Positions 56,307 through 64,000 of a stretch of DNA of 64,000 nucleotides are shown piece by piece. Within the stretch, counting starts at the first letter, position 1. Each line of letters begins with the position of its first letter. The notes under the pieces were generated by a model that saw only the letters and a program-made list of their open reading frames with translations, was not told the origin of the DNA and made no database searches. This stretch comes from Ochrobactrum sp. Marseille-Q0166 (GTDB lineage: Bacteria > Pseudomonadota > Alphaproteobacteria > Rhizobiales > Rhizobiaceae): contig NZ_JACJUO010000001.1 of NCBI RefSeq assembly GCF_014397025.1, forward strand, positions 310,001-374,000, given 5' to 3'. The translations under genes were made by a program, and so were the position numbers.

Positions 56307-57530
56307 ATGCGGCGTGTGGTCGTAACGGGTATGGGGATTGTATCCTCGATTGGAAATAACGTGCAAGAGGTCACAACCTCTCTGCGTGAAGCCAAATCCG
56401 GCATTTCCCGTGCTGAAGAATACGGCGAACTCGGTTTCCGTTGTCAGGTGCACGGCATTCCAAAGATTGATGTCGAGGCGCTGGTCGACCGCCGCGCAAT
56501 GCGTTTTCATGGCCGCGGTACGGCATGGAATCACATCGCCATGGATCAGGCCATTGCCGATGCAGGTCTTTCGGAAGAGGAGGTCTCCAACGATCGAACC
56601 GGCATCATCATGGGTTCTGGTGGTCCTTCGACACGCACAATCGTTGATTCTGCTGACATCACCCGCGAAAAAGGTCCAAAGCGCGTCGGCCCGTTTGCCG
56701 TGCCAAAAGCCATGAGCTCGACCGCATCGGCAACGCTCGCGACCTTCTTCAAGATCAAGGGCGTCAATTATTCGATCTCTTCGGCTTGTGCGACGTCGAA
56801 CCATTGTATCGGCAATGCCTATGAAATGATCCAGTATGGCAAACAGGACCGCGTTTTTGCGGGTGGCTGTGAAGACCTCGACTGGACACTTTCGGTGCTG
56901 TTCGACGCTATGGGTGCTATGTCGTGCAAGTATAACGACACGCCGGAAAAAGCCTCGCGCGCTTATGACAAGAACCGCGATGGTTTTGTTATTGCTGGAG
57001 GCGCAGGCGTTCTCGTACTCGAAGACCTCGAAACAGCGCTCGCACGCGGTGCAAAGATTTACGGCGAAATCGTCGGCTATGGCGCAACCTCCGACGGCTA
57101 CGACATGGTTGCTCCTTCGGGCGAAGGTGCGATCCGCTGCATGAAGATGGCGCTTTCGACGGTCACGTCAAAGATCGACTACATCAATCCGCATGCGACT
57201 TCGACACCGGCAGGTGACGCACCGGAAATCGAAGCGATTCGTCAGGTGTTTGGCTCAGGCGATGCCTGCCCGCCAATCGCAGCAACCAAGTCGCTGACCG
57301 GCCACTCGCTCGGTGCTACCGGCGTTCAGGAAGCAATCTACTCGCTTTTGATGATGGAAAATAACTTCATCTGTGAAAGCGCTCACATCGAAGAACTGGA
57401 TCCTGCCTTCGCGGACATGCCTATCGTTCGCAAGCGCATCGACAATGCTCAGCTCAATACAGTGCTTTCCAATTCCTTTGGATTTGGCGGTACCAATGCA
57501 ACGCTGGTTTTCCAGCGCTATAAGGGCTGA
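56307..57530 (+). CDS. fabB: 3-oxoacyl-ACP synthase I (FabB)
   Basis: FabB extends acyl-ACP with malonyl-ACP and is needed, with FabA, for unsaturated fatty acids. The 407-residue thiolase-fold protein has catalytic Cys161 ([12 protein letters not shown]) and the two histidines in [12 protein letters not shown] and [15 protein letters not shown] site precedes the start. The 148-base gap from fabA has no gene or clear terminator, so co-transcription is likely. Confidence 0.96.
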   Translation: MRRVVVTGMGIVSSIGNNVQEVTTSLREAKSGISRAEEYGELGFRCQVHGIPKIDVEALVDRRAMRFHGRGTAWNHIAMDQAIADAGLSEEEVSNDRTGIIMGSGGPSTRTIVDSADITREKGPKRVGPFAVPKAMSSTASATLATFFKIKGVNYSISSACATSNHCIGNAYEMIQYGKQDRVFAGGCEDLDWTLSVLFDAMGAMSCKYNDTPEKASRAYDKNRDGFVIAGGAGVLVLEDLETALARGAKIYGEIVGYGATSDGYDMVAPSGEGAIRCMKMALSTVTSKIDYINPHATSTPAGDAPEIEAIRQVFGSGDACPPIAATKSLTGHSLGATGVQEAIYSLLMMENNFICESAHIEELDPAFADMPIVRKRIDNAQLNTVLSNSFGFGGTNATLVFQRYKG

Positions 57531-57544
57531 CGGAGAGGGACAAT

Positions 57545-58363
57545 ATGCAAGGTTTGATGCAAGGCAAACGCGGCCTCATTATGGGGGTCGCGAATAACCA
57601 CTCACTCGCATGGGGAATTTCTAAGCAACTCGCCGCACAGGGCGCCGAACTGGCATTCACCTATCAGGGTGACGCACTCGGCAAACGCGTGAAGCCTTTG
57701 GCCGAACAGGTTGGGTCGGATCTGGTGCTGCCTTGCGATGTAGAAGACATTGCTTCGGTTGATGCCGTTTTCGCCGAAATCGAGAAAAAATGGGGAAAGC
57801 TCGATTTCATCGTTCACGCCATTGGCTTCTCAGACAAAACCGAGCTGAAGGGACGTTACGCAGACGTCACCACGCGCGATAATTTCAGCCGCACCATGGT
57901 GATCTCTGCCTATTCCTTCACCGAAATGGCACAGCGCGCAGAAAAGCTCATGAAGGACGGCGGCTCGATCCTGACGCTGACCTATGGCGGCTCGACACGC
58001 ACGATTCCGAACTACAACGTCATGGGCGTTGCGAAAGCAGCGCTTGAAGCAATGGTTCGTTATCTCGCCGCCGATTACGGTCCGCAGGGCATCCGCGTTA
58101 ATGCGATTTCGGCTGGTCCGGTTCGCACGCTGGCTGGTGCCGGCATTGGCGATGCACGCGCGATTTTCAGCTATCAGCGCCGTAATTCGCCGCTTCGTCG
58201 CACCGTAGACATTGACGATGTTGGCAAATCGGCTGTTTATCTGCTGTCTGATCTTTCGAGCGGTGTTACCGGCGAAATCCATTATGTGGATTCAGGCTAT
58301 AACATCGTTTCGATGCCAACACTTGAAGAACTGAAAAGTTCGGACGCTGAACGCGGCGAATAA
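57545..58363 (+). CDS. fabI: Enoyl-ACP reductase (NADH) FabI
   Basis: FabI reduces trans-2-enoyl-ACP at the last step of elongation and is the triclosan/isoniazid-class target. The 272-residue short-chain dehydrogenase has the N-terminal GVANNHSLAWG cofactor loop and the Tyr-x6-Lys catalytic pair in PNYNVMGVAKAALE. It starts 14 bases after fabB with GGAGAG upstream. A hairpin terminator follows. Confidence 0.96.
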   Translation: MQGLMQGKRGLIMGVANNHSLAWGISKQLAAQGAELAFTYQGDALGKRVKPLAEQVGSDLVLPCDVEDIASVDAVFAEIEKKWGKLDFIVHAIGFSDKTELKGRYADVTTRDNFSRTMVISAYSFTEMAQRAEKLMKDGGSILTLTYGGSTRTIPNYNVMGVAKAALEAMVRYLAADYGPQGIRVNAISAGPVRTLAGAGIGDARAIFSYQRRNSPLRRTVDIDDVGKSAVYLLSDLSSGVTGEIHYVDSGYNIVSMPTLEELKSSDAERGE

Positions 58364-58389
58364 GTCGTTTGTTATCTTTTAATTTGTTT

Positions 58390-58414
58390 AATGGCGGCTC
58401 CTAGAGCCGCCATT
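58390..58414. terminator. Bidirectional terminator between fabI and coaA
   Basis: AATGGCGGCT pairs perfectly with AGCCGCCATT around a 5-base loop, 26 bases past fabI and 26 bases from the coaA stop on the opposite strand, followed by TTACGT and preceded by AATTTGTTT. Confidence 0.87.
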
Positions 58415-58440
58415 TTACGTATGGCAACTGCGATCCGCCT

Positions 58441-59409
58441 TTATATCTTTCGTAGCGCCACTTCTTCGATCAGATGATCGCTGCCTTTGCGCAGAATGAT
58501 GTCAGCGCGCGGGCGCGTGGGCAGAATATTCTCACGCAGGTTCTTCATATTGATATTGTTCCAGAGGCCTTCGCCGATGGAACGCGCGGCTTCTTCTGAA
58601 AGCTGCGAATAGCGGTGGAAGAATGACTGCGGATTGACGAAAGCAGTCTCACGCAAACGCATGAAGCGGTCGATATACCATTTGTGGATCAGCTCCGATT
58701 CCGCATCGATATAGATCGAAAAGTCGAAGAAGTCGGACACGAAGGGCACCATCTTGCCGTCTTCCGGCAGATCGCGGACCTGGAGTACGTTTATGCCTTC
58801 AAAGATCAGAATGTCGGGCTTGTCGACAATCTGATATTCGCCAGGTAGCACGTCATAGCTTAAGTGCGAATAGAGCGGCGCGCGCACATGGCTCATGCCG
58901 GCCTTAATCGCTGAAAGGAAACGCAGAACCGCGCCCACATCATAGCTTTCCGGAAAGCCCTTGCGCTCCATCAAATTCTGCTCACGCAGAACCGCGTTGG
59001 GGTAGAGGAAGCCGTCCGTCGTCACCAGATCGACTTTGGGGCTGGAAGGCCAGCGGGCGAGCAGTTCTTTCAGAATACGCGCGGTCGTGGATTTGCCAAC
59101 CGCAACCGAGCCTGCGATGCCAATGATGAAAGGCGTCTTGAAACGCTCTTCCATATTGAGAAATTGCTGGCGCTGGCGGAACAGAAGCTGGCTTGCTTCC
59201 ACATGCGCATAGAGCAGGCGGGACAGCGACAGATAAATGCGCCGCACCTCGTCAAGATCAATCGGATCGCCCAGCGAGCGCAGCCGTTTGACTTCTTCAT
59301 AGGTGAGGGTGAGGGGCGTGTCGGCGCGAAAGCCTGCCCATTCCTCGGCCGAAAAGAAACGGTAAGGCGAGTAACGCGACGGCGTTAGCTGGTCCACTTT
59401 TTCCCACAT
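58441..59409 (-). CDS. coaA: Pantothenate kinase (type I)
   Basis: CoaA phosphorylates pantothenate, the first step of CoA synthesis, and is inhibited by CoA. The 322-residue P-loop kinase has Walker [15 protein letters not shown], the motif TTDGFLYPN and the pantothenate-site stretch [10 protein letters not shown]. The start MWEKVDQ was chosen to match the family; an ATG directly after the hisE stop would add 18 residues. It is downstream of hisE and probably ends the his transcript. Confidence 0.95.
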   Translation of the reverse strand: MWEKVDQLTPSRYSPYRFFSAEEWAGFRADTPLTLTYEEVKRLRSLGDPIDLDEVRRIYLSLSRLLYAHVEASQLLFRQRQQFLNMEERFKTPFIIGIAGSVAVGKSTTARILKELLARWPSSPKVDLVTTDGFLYPNAVLREQNLMERKGFPESYDVGAVLRFLSAIKAGMSHVRAPLYSHLSYDVLPGEYQIVDKPDILIFEGINVLQVRDLPEDGKMVPFVSDFFDFSIYIDAESELIHKWYIDRFMRLRETAFVNPQSFFHRYSQLSEEAARSIGEGLWNNINMKNLRENILPTRPRADIILRKGSDHLIEEVALRKI

Positions 59410-59463
59410 ATTGTCGCTGCTCTCCCTCAACGCCAATTCTAACACTTCCTGTTTGATCTGCAT

Positions 59464-59787
59464 TTACGCTTTCGGACGACCAGCCTTCTCCTCAAGGCCA
59501 GTCTGTGCTGTACGGCGCTGCAATTCTGTAAAAACCTCATTGAGTGGCACATCTGCAATCTTGAGCACCACCAGCAAATGGTAAAGTAGGTCAGCACTTT
59601 CCGTGACCACTTCAGCGCGGTCGCCATTCACTGCTGCAATGATCGTTTCCACGGCTTCTTCACCAAGCTTTTTCGCGGCGCGTGTCTGCCCCTTGGCAAC
59701 GAGGCTAGCCGTATAGGACGATCCATCCGTCGAATTTGCACGCTCTGCGACGATGCGTTCAAGGTCGGAAAGTGTAAATTCAGTCAT
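59464..59787 (-). CDS. hisE: Phosphoribosyl-ATP pyrophosphatase
   Basis: HisE removes pyrophosphate from phosphoribosyl-ATP, the second step of histidine synthesis. The 107-residue MazG-like protein has the conserved [14 protein letters not shown] helix and [13 protein letters not shown], which bind Mg-pyrophosphate. It is separate from HisI here. A palindromic repeat lies between it and hisF. Confidence 0.95.
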   Translation of the reverse strand: MTEFTLSDLERIVAERANSTDGSSYTASLVAKGQTRAAKKLGEEAVETIIAAVNGDRAEVVTESADLLYHLLVVLKIADVPLNEVFTELQRRTAQTGLEEKAGRPKA

Positions 59788-59807
59788 CGGATTTCCTTCA
59801 GATTTTT

Positions 59808-59856
59808 GCGCATGTCGTTATCGGAAAACCGGTTCCCACTTTTCCGCGACAAGCTG
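59808..59856. repeat. Rhizobiales-type palindromic repeat between hisE and hisF
   Basis: The element contains CGGAAAA and TTTTCCG around CCGGTTCCCAC, with outer GCATGTCG and an imperfect CGACAAGC. The core equals that of the repeat at 24343-24391. It falls inside the his operon and could dampen or punctuate the transcript. Confidence 0.75.
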
Positions 59857-59861
59857 TATTC

Positions 59862-60647
59862 TCAACGGACTGGGTCGAGCCGCATCGGAATGCCAGCCTC
59901 GGCCATGTAGCGCTTGGCTTCGCCAATCGTATAGGTGCCGAAGTGGAAGATCGACGCCGCAAGAACTGCCGTTGCATGACCTTCACGTATACCGTCGACC
60001 ATGTGGTCGAGATTGCCAACACCGCCCGAAGCGATCACCGGAACGCGTATGCTGTCCGCGACAGCCCGCGTCAGCGCCACATCGTAACCCGCCTTGGTTC
60101 CATCCCGATCCATCGAGGTCAGCAGGATTTCGCCGGCACCAAGGCTCACCACCTTTTGCGCAAATTCCACCGCATCAATGCCAGTCGTCTGGCGTCCACC
60201 ATGGGTAAAGATTTCCCAGCGGTCGCTCTCACCAGCACCCGAAACCTTCTTGGCGTCGATGGCCACAACGATGCACTGATCGCCAAACTTGTCAGCGGCT
60301 TCCGCAACAAATTCCGGGTTCTTGACCGCAGCCGTGTTGATCGAAACCTTGTCAGCCCCGGCAAGCAACAGCTTGCGAATATCAGAAACCTGGCGAACGC
60401 CACCGCCAACAGTCAGCGGCATGAAGCACTGTTCCGCTGTACGGGCGATGACATCGAAAATTGTCTCACGATTGTCCGAAGACGCCGTGATATCGAGGAG
60501 GCACAGTTCGTCAGCACCGGCGGCATCATAGGCGCGGGCCGCTTCCACCGGATCACCGGCATCGATCAGATCGACAAAGTTCACACCCTTCACGACGCGG
60601 CCGTCTTTAACGTCCAAACAAGGAATTACGCGTGCTTTCAAGGTCAT
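59862..60647 (-). CDS. hisF: Imidazole glycerol phosphate synthase subunit HisF
   Basis: HisF is the cyclase half that joins ammonia from HisH with PRFAR to give IGP and AICAR. The 261-residue barrel has the catalytic aspartates in [10 protein letters not shown] and [10 protein letters not shown], and the phosphate loop [12 protein letters not shown]. Its start overlaps the hisA stop (ATGA). It acts in a complex with HisH, encoded two genes upstream. Confidence 0.96.
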   Translation of the reverse strand: MTLKARVIPCLDVKDGRVVKGVNFVDLIDAGDPVEAARAYDAAGADELCLLDITASSDNRETIFDVIARTAEQCFMPLTVGGGVRQVSDIRKLLLAGADKVSINTAAVKNPEFVAEAADKFGDQCIVVAIDAKKVSGAGESDRWEIFTHGGRQTTGIDAVEFAQKVVSLGAGEILLTSMDRDGTKAGYDVALTRAVADSIRVPVIASGGVGNLDHMVDGIREGHATAVLAASIFHFGTYTIGEAKRYMAEAGIPMRLDPVR

Positions 60648-61375
60648 GCCGAAGTCCTCAAGAGAGCCAATGCTTCTGCCGGATCGATGCGGCCATCATA
60701 AAGCGCGCGACCGGAAATCGCGCCTTCAAGCTTCCGGGCATCAGGTGCAGAAAGACGTTTGATGTCATCCATCGAGGCGAGGCCGCCCGATGCGATCACC
60801 GGAATGGAAATGCTGTCAGCGAGACCGAGCGTCGAATCCCAGTTGATACCTGCCAGCACGCCGTCACGGTCGATATCCGTATAGATAATGGCTGCAACAC
60901 CAGCACCTTCAAATTTTTTCGCGAGTTCCACCACGCCAAGCTCGGAGGCCTCGGCCCAACCTTCGACAGCGACATAGCCGCCCTTGGCATCAATGCCGAC
61001 TGCAACCTGACCCGGAAACTCCTTACAGGCTTCGATCACCAGCGCCGGATCGCGTACGGCAACCGTACCGAGAATGACGCGGCGCAGCCCCTTGGAAAGC
61101 CAGCTTTCGATATGGGCGAGGGTGCGAATACCGCCGCCAAGCTGAACCGGATTTTTGGTCGCTTTGAGAATCGCTTCAACAGCCTTGCCGTTGACGCTTT
61201 CACCAGCGAAGGCACCGTTGAGATCGACCACATGCAGCCATTCAAAGCCCTGATCCTCAAAAGCTTTAGCCTGTGCTGCGGGGTCTTCATTGTAAACGGT
61301 CGCCTGATCCATGTCGCCAAGCTTCAGGCGCACGCATTGACCGTCTTTCAAATCGATGGCGGGAAAAAGGATCAT
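60644..61375 (-). CDS. hisA: ProFAR isomerase HisA
   Basis: HisA opens the ribose ring of ProFAR to give PRFAR, the substrate of HisF. The 243-residue barrel has the catalytic-type aspartates in PAIDLKDGQ and TDIDRDGVL and resembles HisF, as expected of these sister enzymes. It is 4 bases downstream of hisH and overlaps hisF. Confidence 0.96.
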   Translation of the reverse strand: MILFPAIDLKDGQCVRLKLGDMDQATVYNEDPAAQAKAFEDQGFEWLHVVDLNGAFAGESVNGKAVEAILKATKNPVQLGGGIRTLAHIESWLSKGLRRVILGTVAVRDPALVIEACKEFPGQVAVGIDAKGGYVAVEGWAEASELGVVELAKKFEGAGVAAIIYTDIDRDGVLAGINWDSTLGLADSISIPVIASGGLASMDDIKRLSAPDARKLEGAISGRALYDGRIDPAEALALLRTSA

Positions 61376-61379
61376 ATCT

Positions 61380-62030
61380 TCAAGGCTTCCATTTCAGGAA
61401 ATTGGCAATAAGCGAGAGACCGAGCAACTGGCTCTTCTCAGGATGGAACTGCGTGCCGATCATATTGTCGCGGCCCACCATTGCGGTCACATCGCCGCCA
61501 TAATCGGTGACGGCCAGCACCTCGGCTTTGTTCTTCGCGTCGAACATATAGGAGTGCACGAAATAAGCATGCAAACCGTTCTCGCCGGTGGCGATGCCGT
61601 CGAACACCGGATGCGAATGTTTCACGTGAATCCTGTTCCAGCCAATCTGCGGAATCTTGAGCGTTGGATCGGACGGCGTCATTTCACGCACATCTCCAGC
61701 GATCCAGCCAAGACCTTCGCTCACTTCTTTTTCAAGTCCGCGTTCGGACATCAATTGCATGCCGACGCAGATACCAAGGAAAGGATGTGCCTTTTTCAGA
61801 ACCACATCTTCCAGTGCTTCCACCATGCCGGAAACAGCATGGAGGCCACGACGGCAATCGGCATAAGCACCGACACCCGGCAGCACGATGCGATCGGCAC
61901 TCGCCACGCGATCGGCATCCGCCGTCAGTTCGATTTCAGCTTTCACACCGCTCTCATGGGCGGCGCGCTCAAAGGCCTTGGTGGCCGAGCGAAGATTGCC
62001 GGAACCATAGTCAATAATTGCAACACGCAT
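61380..62030 (-). CDS. hisH: Imidazole glycerol phosphate synthase glutaminase HisH
   Basis: HisH hydrolyses glutamine and channels ammonia to HisF. The 216-residue class I glutaminase has the catalytic Cys in LGICVGMQL and the His-x-Glu pair in [10 protein letters not shown]. The order hisB-DUF2628-hisH-hisA-hisF-hisE is tight, with 2-4 base gaps near it. Confidence 0.96.
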   Translation of the reverse strand: MRVAIIDYGSGNLRSATKAFERAAHESGVKAEIELTADADRVASADRIVLPGVGAYADCRRGLHAVSGMVEALEDVVLKKAHPFLGICVGMQLMSERGLEKEVSEGLGWIAGDVREMTPSDPTLKIPQIGWNRIHVKHSHPVFDGIATGENGLHAYFVHSYMFDAKNKAEVLAVTDYGGDVTAMVGRDNMIGTQFHPEKSQLLGLSLIANFLKWKP

Positions 62031-62032
62031 TT

Positions 62033-62509
62033 TCAGTTTTCTCCGCGATGACCGACAAATCCGATCGTCGAGCCAAATGAGGAATAAGTGGGGCGAGGGG
62101 TTTGTCCAGCCCAGTCGGGTGCAGGCTTTGCCGTCTGAACTGCCGCTTCATCACCACCGTAGAAGTAGCGAATCTCGGCTTCTTCCAGATCAGCCGCATC
62201 GATGGCGGCTTTCTCGACATAGCCCTGCCGCTTAAGCTTCGCGATTTTCCAGTTTGGGCCTTCCAGTGCCACAAAGAGCGAAAACAGCAAGGTGATCACG
62301 GGAACCGCATTGGAGATGCCGAGCATAGCGCCGGCAAATCCAAGCAGGATCGTTATGCCCAAAATAGCAAAAGCCTCAAACCACAGTCGCTGCAACAACA
62401 GCCAGACAACCGGAAGGATCAGTGCCAAAGTGTAGAATCCGTCGCGCACAAACACAGAGTTTTCAGCGCCGTCAGCGCCTTCTTTCTCCAGAACGACGAA
62501 TTGTGCCAT
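62033..62509 (-). CDS. DUF2628 membrane protein inside the his operon
   Basis: The 158-residue protein matches the DUF2628 type: a short N-terminus ([11 protein letters not shown]), about three hydrophobic segments (residues about 25-42, 45-62, 67-83), and a polar C-terminal half. Function is unknown. It lies 4 bases after hisB and 2 bases before hisH, so it is co-translated with histidine genes although it is a membrane protein. I recall the same placement in other Rhizobiales, which suggests the link is stable. Confidence 0.85.
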   Translation of the reverse strand: MAQFVVLEKEGADGAENSVFVRDGFYTLALILPVVWLLLQRLWFEAFAILGITILLGFAGAMLGISNAVPVITLLFSLFVALEGPNWKIAKLKRQGYVEKAAIDAADLEEAEIRYFYGGDEAAVQTAKPAPDWAGQTPRPTYSSFGSTIGFVGHRGEN

Positions 62510-62513
62510 TGGC

Positions 62514-63122
62514 TTATCCCTTCAGCGACCCCTTGGTCGAAGGAATTGCATCCTTCTGACGCGGATCGGTTTCCAGTGCCGTGCGCAGAACTCTTGCCAC
62601 AGCCTTGAAGATCGATTCTGCAATATGGTGATTGTTGGCGCCATAGTGATTGTTGATATGCAGCGTAATACCTGCATTCATCGCAAAAGCCTGGAAGAAC
62701 TCGCGCACCAGTTCGGTATCGAAGGTGCCGATCTTGGCCGTCGTGAAATTCACATTCCAGACCAGAAACGCACGGCCCGAAACATCGACCGCCGCACCCG
62801 TCAGCGTGTCATCCATGGCAAGATCCATCGAAGCATAACGCACGATGCCACGACGCTCACCAAGCGCTTTTGCCACAGCCTGACCCAGCGCAATGCCAGT
62901 ATCTTCCACCGTATGGTGATCGTCGATGTGCAGATCGCCTTTGGCCATCACGCGCATGTCGATGAGCGAATGTCGGGAAAGCTGCTCCAGCATATGATCG
63001 AAGAAGCCGACACCTGTTGTGATGTCAAACTTGCCGTTGCCGTCCAGATCCACAGAAACAGCGATGCTTGTTTCTTTTGTTGAACGTTCGATACTTGCTT
63101 TGCGGGCGCTTTCAGCCGTCAT
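62514..63122 (-). CDS. hisB: Imidazoleglycerol-phosphate dehydratase
   Basis: HisB dehydrates IGP to imidazole acetol phosphate with manganese. The 202-residue single-domain form has the metal-site repeats [20 protein letters not shown] and [10 protein letters not shown]. The start at 63122 was chosen from family length; a longer in-frame ATG adds 26 poorly conserved residues. It opens the his run and is divergent from hslV. Confidence 0.95.
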   Translation of the reverse strand: MTAESARKASIERSTKETSIAVSVDLDGNGKFDITTGVGFFDHMLEQLSRHSLIDMRVMAKGDLHIDDHHTVEDTGIALGQAVAKALGERRGIVRYASMDLAMDDTLTGAAVDVSGRAFLVWNVNFTTAKIGTFDTELVREFFQAFAMNAGITLHINNHYGANNHHIAESIFKAVARVLRTALETDPRQKDAIPSTKGSLKG

Positions 63123-63468
63123 AGCATTTCCTCTGTTGAAATCTTTTCGCGTTCTAGAACAGCTGACCGCTTTTGCCAATGCTTTTAGGACAGCTCGCAA
63201 GATTCTGAATTTTATTCACGCGCATTTTATCCAAAACCGTTTCACACTTTTTGGAATGCGGCTTTCCCAGCAGCGCATTTTATCCAAAAACCGTTTCACA
63301 CTTTTTGGAATGCGCTGTTAGCCATTTGCATTTTGCCAGACGGTTCTTAAATATTCACAACGAAACCCGATTCAGTTAGCTCTTTCGCGAACGGAATGAG
63401 GCTTCGGCCATATCAGGGGTTTGTGCGTTTGCCAGATGGAAACGTATGAGCCGCCAAAGGAGTGATCC
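63123..63468. promoter_or_regulatory. Divergent hisB-hslV intergenic region
   Basis: This 346-base gap must hold the promoters for hisB (-) and hslV (+). It contains the tandem repeat at 63220-63315 and no gene I can support. A GGAG site lies just before hslV. Confidence 0.6.
63220..63315. repeat. Tandem pair of ~42-base palindromic repeats
   Basis: Two nearly identical units (63220-63260 and 63273-63315) read GCGCATTTTATCCAAAA then CCGTTTCACACTTTTTGGA and ATGCG. The second has one extra A. Each can fold through CCAAAA/TTTTGG and CGCATT/AATGCG. They are related in form to the repeats at 24.3 and 59.8 kb. Confidence 0.85.
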
Positions 63469-64000
63469 ATGATCGAACATAATCCCACAACAATTTACGG
63501 AACGACCATTGTCACCGTTCGCAAGGGCGGCAAAGTTGTCATCGCCGGTGACGGGCAGGTCTCGCTCGGCAATACTGTGATGAAGGGCAATGCGCGCAAA
63601 GTGCGCCGCATCGGTAAAGGCAATGTCATTGCCGGTTTTGCAGGCGCAACCGCTGATGCCTTCACCCTGCTTGAGCGTCTTGAAGCCAAGCTTGAACAAT
63701 ATCCAGACCAGCTCATGCGTGCTTCCGTCGAGCTTGCCAAAGACTGGCGTACGGATCGTTATCTGCGCAAACTCGAAGCCATGATGCTGGTTGCCGACAG
63801 CAAGGTCACGCTCGCACTCACCGGTACCGGCGATGTACTTGAACCAGAACATGGTGTCATGGCTATCGGATCTGGCGGCAACTATGCGTTGGCTGCGGCC
63901 CGCGCACTGATCGATACCGATAAGGATGCTGAGGAAATTGCACGCAAGGCGATGGAGATTGCGGCCGATATCTGCATCTACACCAATCACAGCATTCTTG
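63469..64000 (+). CDS. hslV: ATP-dependent protease peptidase subunit HslV (3' end outside window)
   Basis: HslV is the proteasome-like peptidase that works with the HslU unfoldase on misfolded and regulatory proteins. The frame starts at ATG 63469 after AAGGAG and is open to the window edge, giving 177 residues. It reads [20 protein letters not shown]: after processing, the catalytic threonine begins [23 protein letters not shown] and [15 protein letters not shown] are family motifs. Only the last few residues are missing. Confidence 0.96.
   Translation, partial: MIEHNPTTIYGTTIVTVRKGGKVVIAGDGQVSLGNTVMKGNARKVRRIGKGNVIAGFAGATADAFTLLERLEAKLEQYPDQLMRASVELAKDWRTDRYLRKLEAMMLVADSKVTLALTGTGDVLEPEHGVMAIGSGGNYALAAARALIDTDKDAEEIARKAMEIAADICIYTNHSIL

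Noticed and set aside
63316..63468. Heat-shock sigma promoter for hslV
   Set aside because: I could find no pair of elements with suitable spacing that I would trust by eye.

Overview
The window reads as a chromosome I segment from an alphaproteobacterium of the Brucellaceae (Brucella, most likely the former Ochrobactrum group). This rests on recognisable Brucella-type proteins and gene order: bvrR-bvrS-hprK-PTS EIIA-HPr next to divergent pckA, dnaA-dnaN-recF-moeB, addB-addA beside trxA, irr divergent from fabA-fabB-fabI, and a hisB-hisH-hisA-hisF-hisE-coaA run. Rhizobiales-type short palindromic repeats also occur between genes. Species level cannot be settled by reading alone.

Layout. 1-4.4 kb (+): end of trpB, an unnamed Trp-rich gene, trpA, accD and folC, closed by a two-way terminator. 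4.5-18.1 kb (-): trxA, the AddAB recombination nuclease, a MurU-like nucleotidyltransferase with a TsaE-AmgK fusion, the DivL cell-cycle pseudo-kinase, and ahcY. 18.3-22.2 kb (-): HPr, EIIA-Man, a short HPr kinase and the BvrR/BvrS two-component system. 22.6-28.2 kb (+): pckA, arfB, a hydrolase, a PoxB-type pyruvate oxidase and a Kbp-like BON-LysM protein. 28.5-37.2 kb (+): a Yej-type peptide ABC transporter with two tandem binding proteins, followed by ghrA. 37.2-44.2 kb (-): two-subunit aconitase X, a GNAT protein, moeB-like, recF, dnaN and dnaA. 44.2-45.1 kb: AT-rich dnaA upstream region. 45.1-47.4 kb (-): rpsT, an enoyl-CoA hydratase and mutM. 47.5-53.9 kb: a tiny Flp-pilin-like gene, an M17 aminopeptidase, a MarR protein, an NlpC/P60 peptidase, a hydrolase, a 2-hydroxyacid dehydrogenase (-), an SH3 protein and a second GNAT. 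54-58.4 kb: metQ-like (-), irr (-), fabA-fabB-fabI (+). 58.4-63.1 kb (-): coaA and the his genes with a DUF2628 membrane protein between hisB and hisH. 63.5 kb to the end (+): the start of hslV.

How the genes work together. Most is housekeeping: Trp and His synthesis, fatty acid synthesis (accD, fabA/B/I), folate, CoA, replication and repair. Several blocks are regulatory: envelope sensing (BvrRS) sits with a phosphorelay (HPr/EIIA/HprK) and the gluconeogenic pckA, DivL links to the CckA-CtrA cell-cycle pathway, and Irr is the iron/haem regulator. Peptidoglycan recycling appears in MurU/AmgK and possibly in the M17-NlpC/P60 cluster.

I found no prophage, insertion sequence, CRISPR array, tRNA/rRNA gene or obvious defence island. 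I do not see a clearly new multi-gene system. The more unusual items are the Trp-rich unknown gene coupled to trpA, DivL's tyrosine in place of the catalytic histidine, AccD and MoeB without zinc cysteines, a short Flp-like peptide gene, a 9-G tract inside the NlpC/P60 gene, strong dyads upstream of pckA, yejA, metQ and ahcY, and a short upstream ORF overlapping the fabA start.
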